Shown: in pieces, positions 42,761 to 43,204 of the stretch
How positions within the stretch are numbered: the first letter of the stretch is position 1
Layout of the letters: every line of letters starts with the position of its first letter
Source of the DNA: Flavobacteriia bacterium
GTDB lineage: Bacteria; Bacteroidota; Bacteroidia; Flavobacteriales; Flavobacteriaceae
Reading direction: 5' to 3'
Length of the DNA: 43,204 nt
NCBI GenBank assembly: GCA_010031465.1
Contig: RGZR01000002.1
Location: forward strand, 1 to 43,204
Notes under the pieces: model-generated
Databases searched by the model: none
Seen by the model: only the letters and a program-made list of their open reading frames with translations
Told to the model about the DNA's origin: nothing
Translations under genes and position numbers: made by a program

Positions 42761-43204
42761 CACGAAATCAGTTCTTTTCCACACTTTTAGGTCTCTACCT
42801 TACGCCTTTACTCGGAAAAAATTCACGTGAAAAATATTCTGCAGCTCGCCTACTAGGTCAAGAAACACTAGTGCAATACAGCTCTTCTATTCCTTTGAGT
42901 AAAGCCGCAGGAAAAGCATTTGTTAAAATGCAAAAGGCTGCATTAAAAGCAAGCATAACACTAGAAATTGTATCAGGATATCGATCCTATGAAAGACAAA
43001 CTCAAATTTGGAACCGAAAGTACAAAGCAAATCAAGATGCCGGATTATCTCCCATTGAAAACATTCAAAAAATCATTGAATATTCTACCCTGCCAGGAAC
43101 CTCAAGGCACCATTGGGGGTGTGATGTAGACTTGATTGATGGGTCAAAACCTAAAAACGGTGACGTATTACTTACAGAAAAATTTCATGAAGAGGGCCCT
43201 TATG
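42757..43204 (+). CDS. M15-family D-alanyl-D-alanine carboxypeptidase (VanY-like), 3' truncated by window edge
   Basis: The first 149 codons are visible; the gene runs beyond the window. The zinc-binding signatures of M15B (VanY/DacY-like) are present: VSGYRSYERQTQIWNRKY and TSRHHWGCDVDLID (first His and the Asp ligand). The protein trims D-Ala-D-Ala from peptidoglycan stem peptides. An N-terminal hydrophobic segment (FFSTLLGLYLTPLLG) may export or anchor it. The final His ligand lies past the edge. Confidence 0.85.
   Translation, partial: MTRNQFFSTLLGLYLTPLLGKNSREKYSAARLLGQETLVQYSSSIPLSKAAGKAFVKMQKAALKASITLEIVSGYRSYERQTQIWNRKYKANQDAGLSPIENIQKIIEYSTLPGTSRHHWGCDVDLIDGSKPKNGDVLLTEKFHEEGPY

Overview
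The window looks like the chromosome of a gliding member of the Flavobacteriaceae (Bacteroidota). Three things support this. It is AT-rich. It carries gldJ and porV, which are gliding and type IX secretion genes. Several genes are preceded by the Bacteroidota -7 promoter element TAnnTTTG instead of an E. coli-type -10, and Shine-Dalgarno sites are not evident. Almost everything is core housekeeping gene content. I see no phage, insertion sequence, CRISPR array, integron or defence island.

Layout. 1-9310 is a long minus-strand block: dnaG (cut by the left edge), a polyprenyl diphosphate synthase, rlmN, queA, aroA, a MazG-like pyrophosphohydrolase, a YjjG-type HAD phosphatase, radC (frameshifted) and mpl. 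It continues with obg and adk to 10901. A short divergent promoter region then leads to the plus-strand purK-purE-dcp operon. A minus-strand pair (lipoprotein rhodanese and a UbiA-like membrane protein) faces it, followed on the plus strand by gcvP, a FabH-like ketosynthase and an MlaE/MlaF-type lipid ABC transporter. Then come minus-strand SprT-like and SDR genes, and a pyruvate dehydrogenase pair in which the E2 gene pdhC has lost about 30 codons and its reading frame. porV (minus) and gldJ (plus) diverge from a 182-bp spacer, and murF plus a tiny lipoprotein follow gldJ. 30380-35960 is a minus-strand acetate block (acs, an acetate-type symporter, its DUF4212 small subunit) with a PhoD-like lipoprotein phosphatase upstream. 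A tRNA-Val(GAC), a DUF2147 protein, a small membrane protein, a flavin reductase/O-methyltransferase pair, tatA, an M1 peptidase and a conserved envelope pair (DUF6702, CarboxypepD_reg-like) follow. The right edge has a GNAT acetyltransferase translationally coupled to a truncated M15 D-Ala-D-Ala carboxypeptidase.

Functional links. Acs, the symporter and pyruvate dehydrogenase all bear on acetyl-CoA supply. Mpl, MurF and the M15 enzyme act on peptidoglycan. PorV, GldJ, the Mla-type transporter, TatA and several lipoproteins concern the envelope.

The most noteworthy signals are these. Two core genes are disrupted (pdhC by an internal deletion, radC by one extra G in a G5 run). The primase zinc site has lost all its metal ligands. 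porU is absent between gldJ and porV. A UbiA-fold protein keeps only its second Asp motif. Gene packing is extreme, with convergent stop codons abutting or overlapping. I did not find a convincing wholly new multi-gene system; the best uncharacterised units are the rhodanese/UbiA-like pair and the M1/DUF6702/CarboxypepD cluster.
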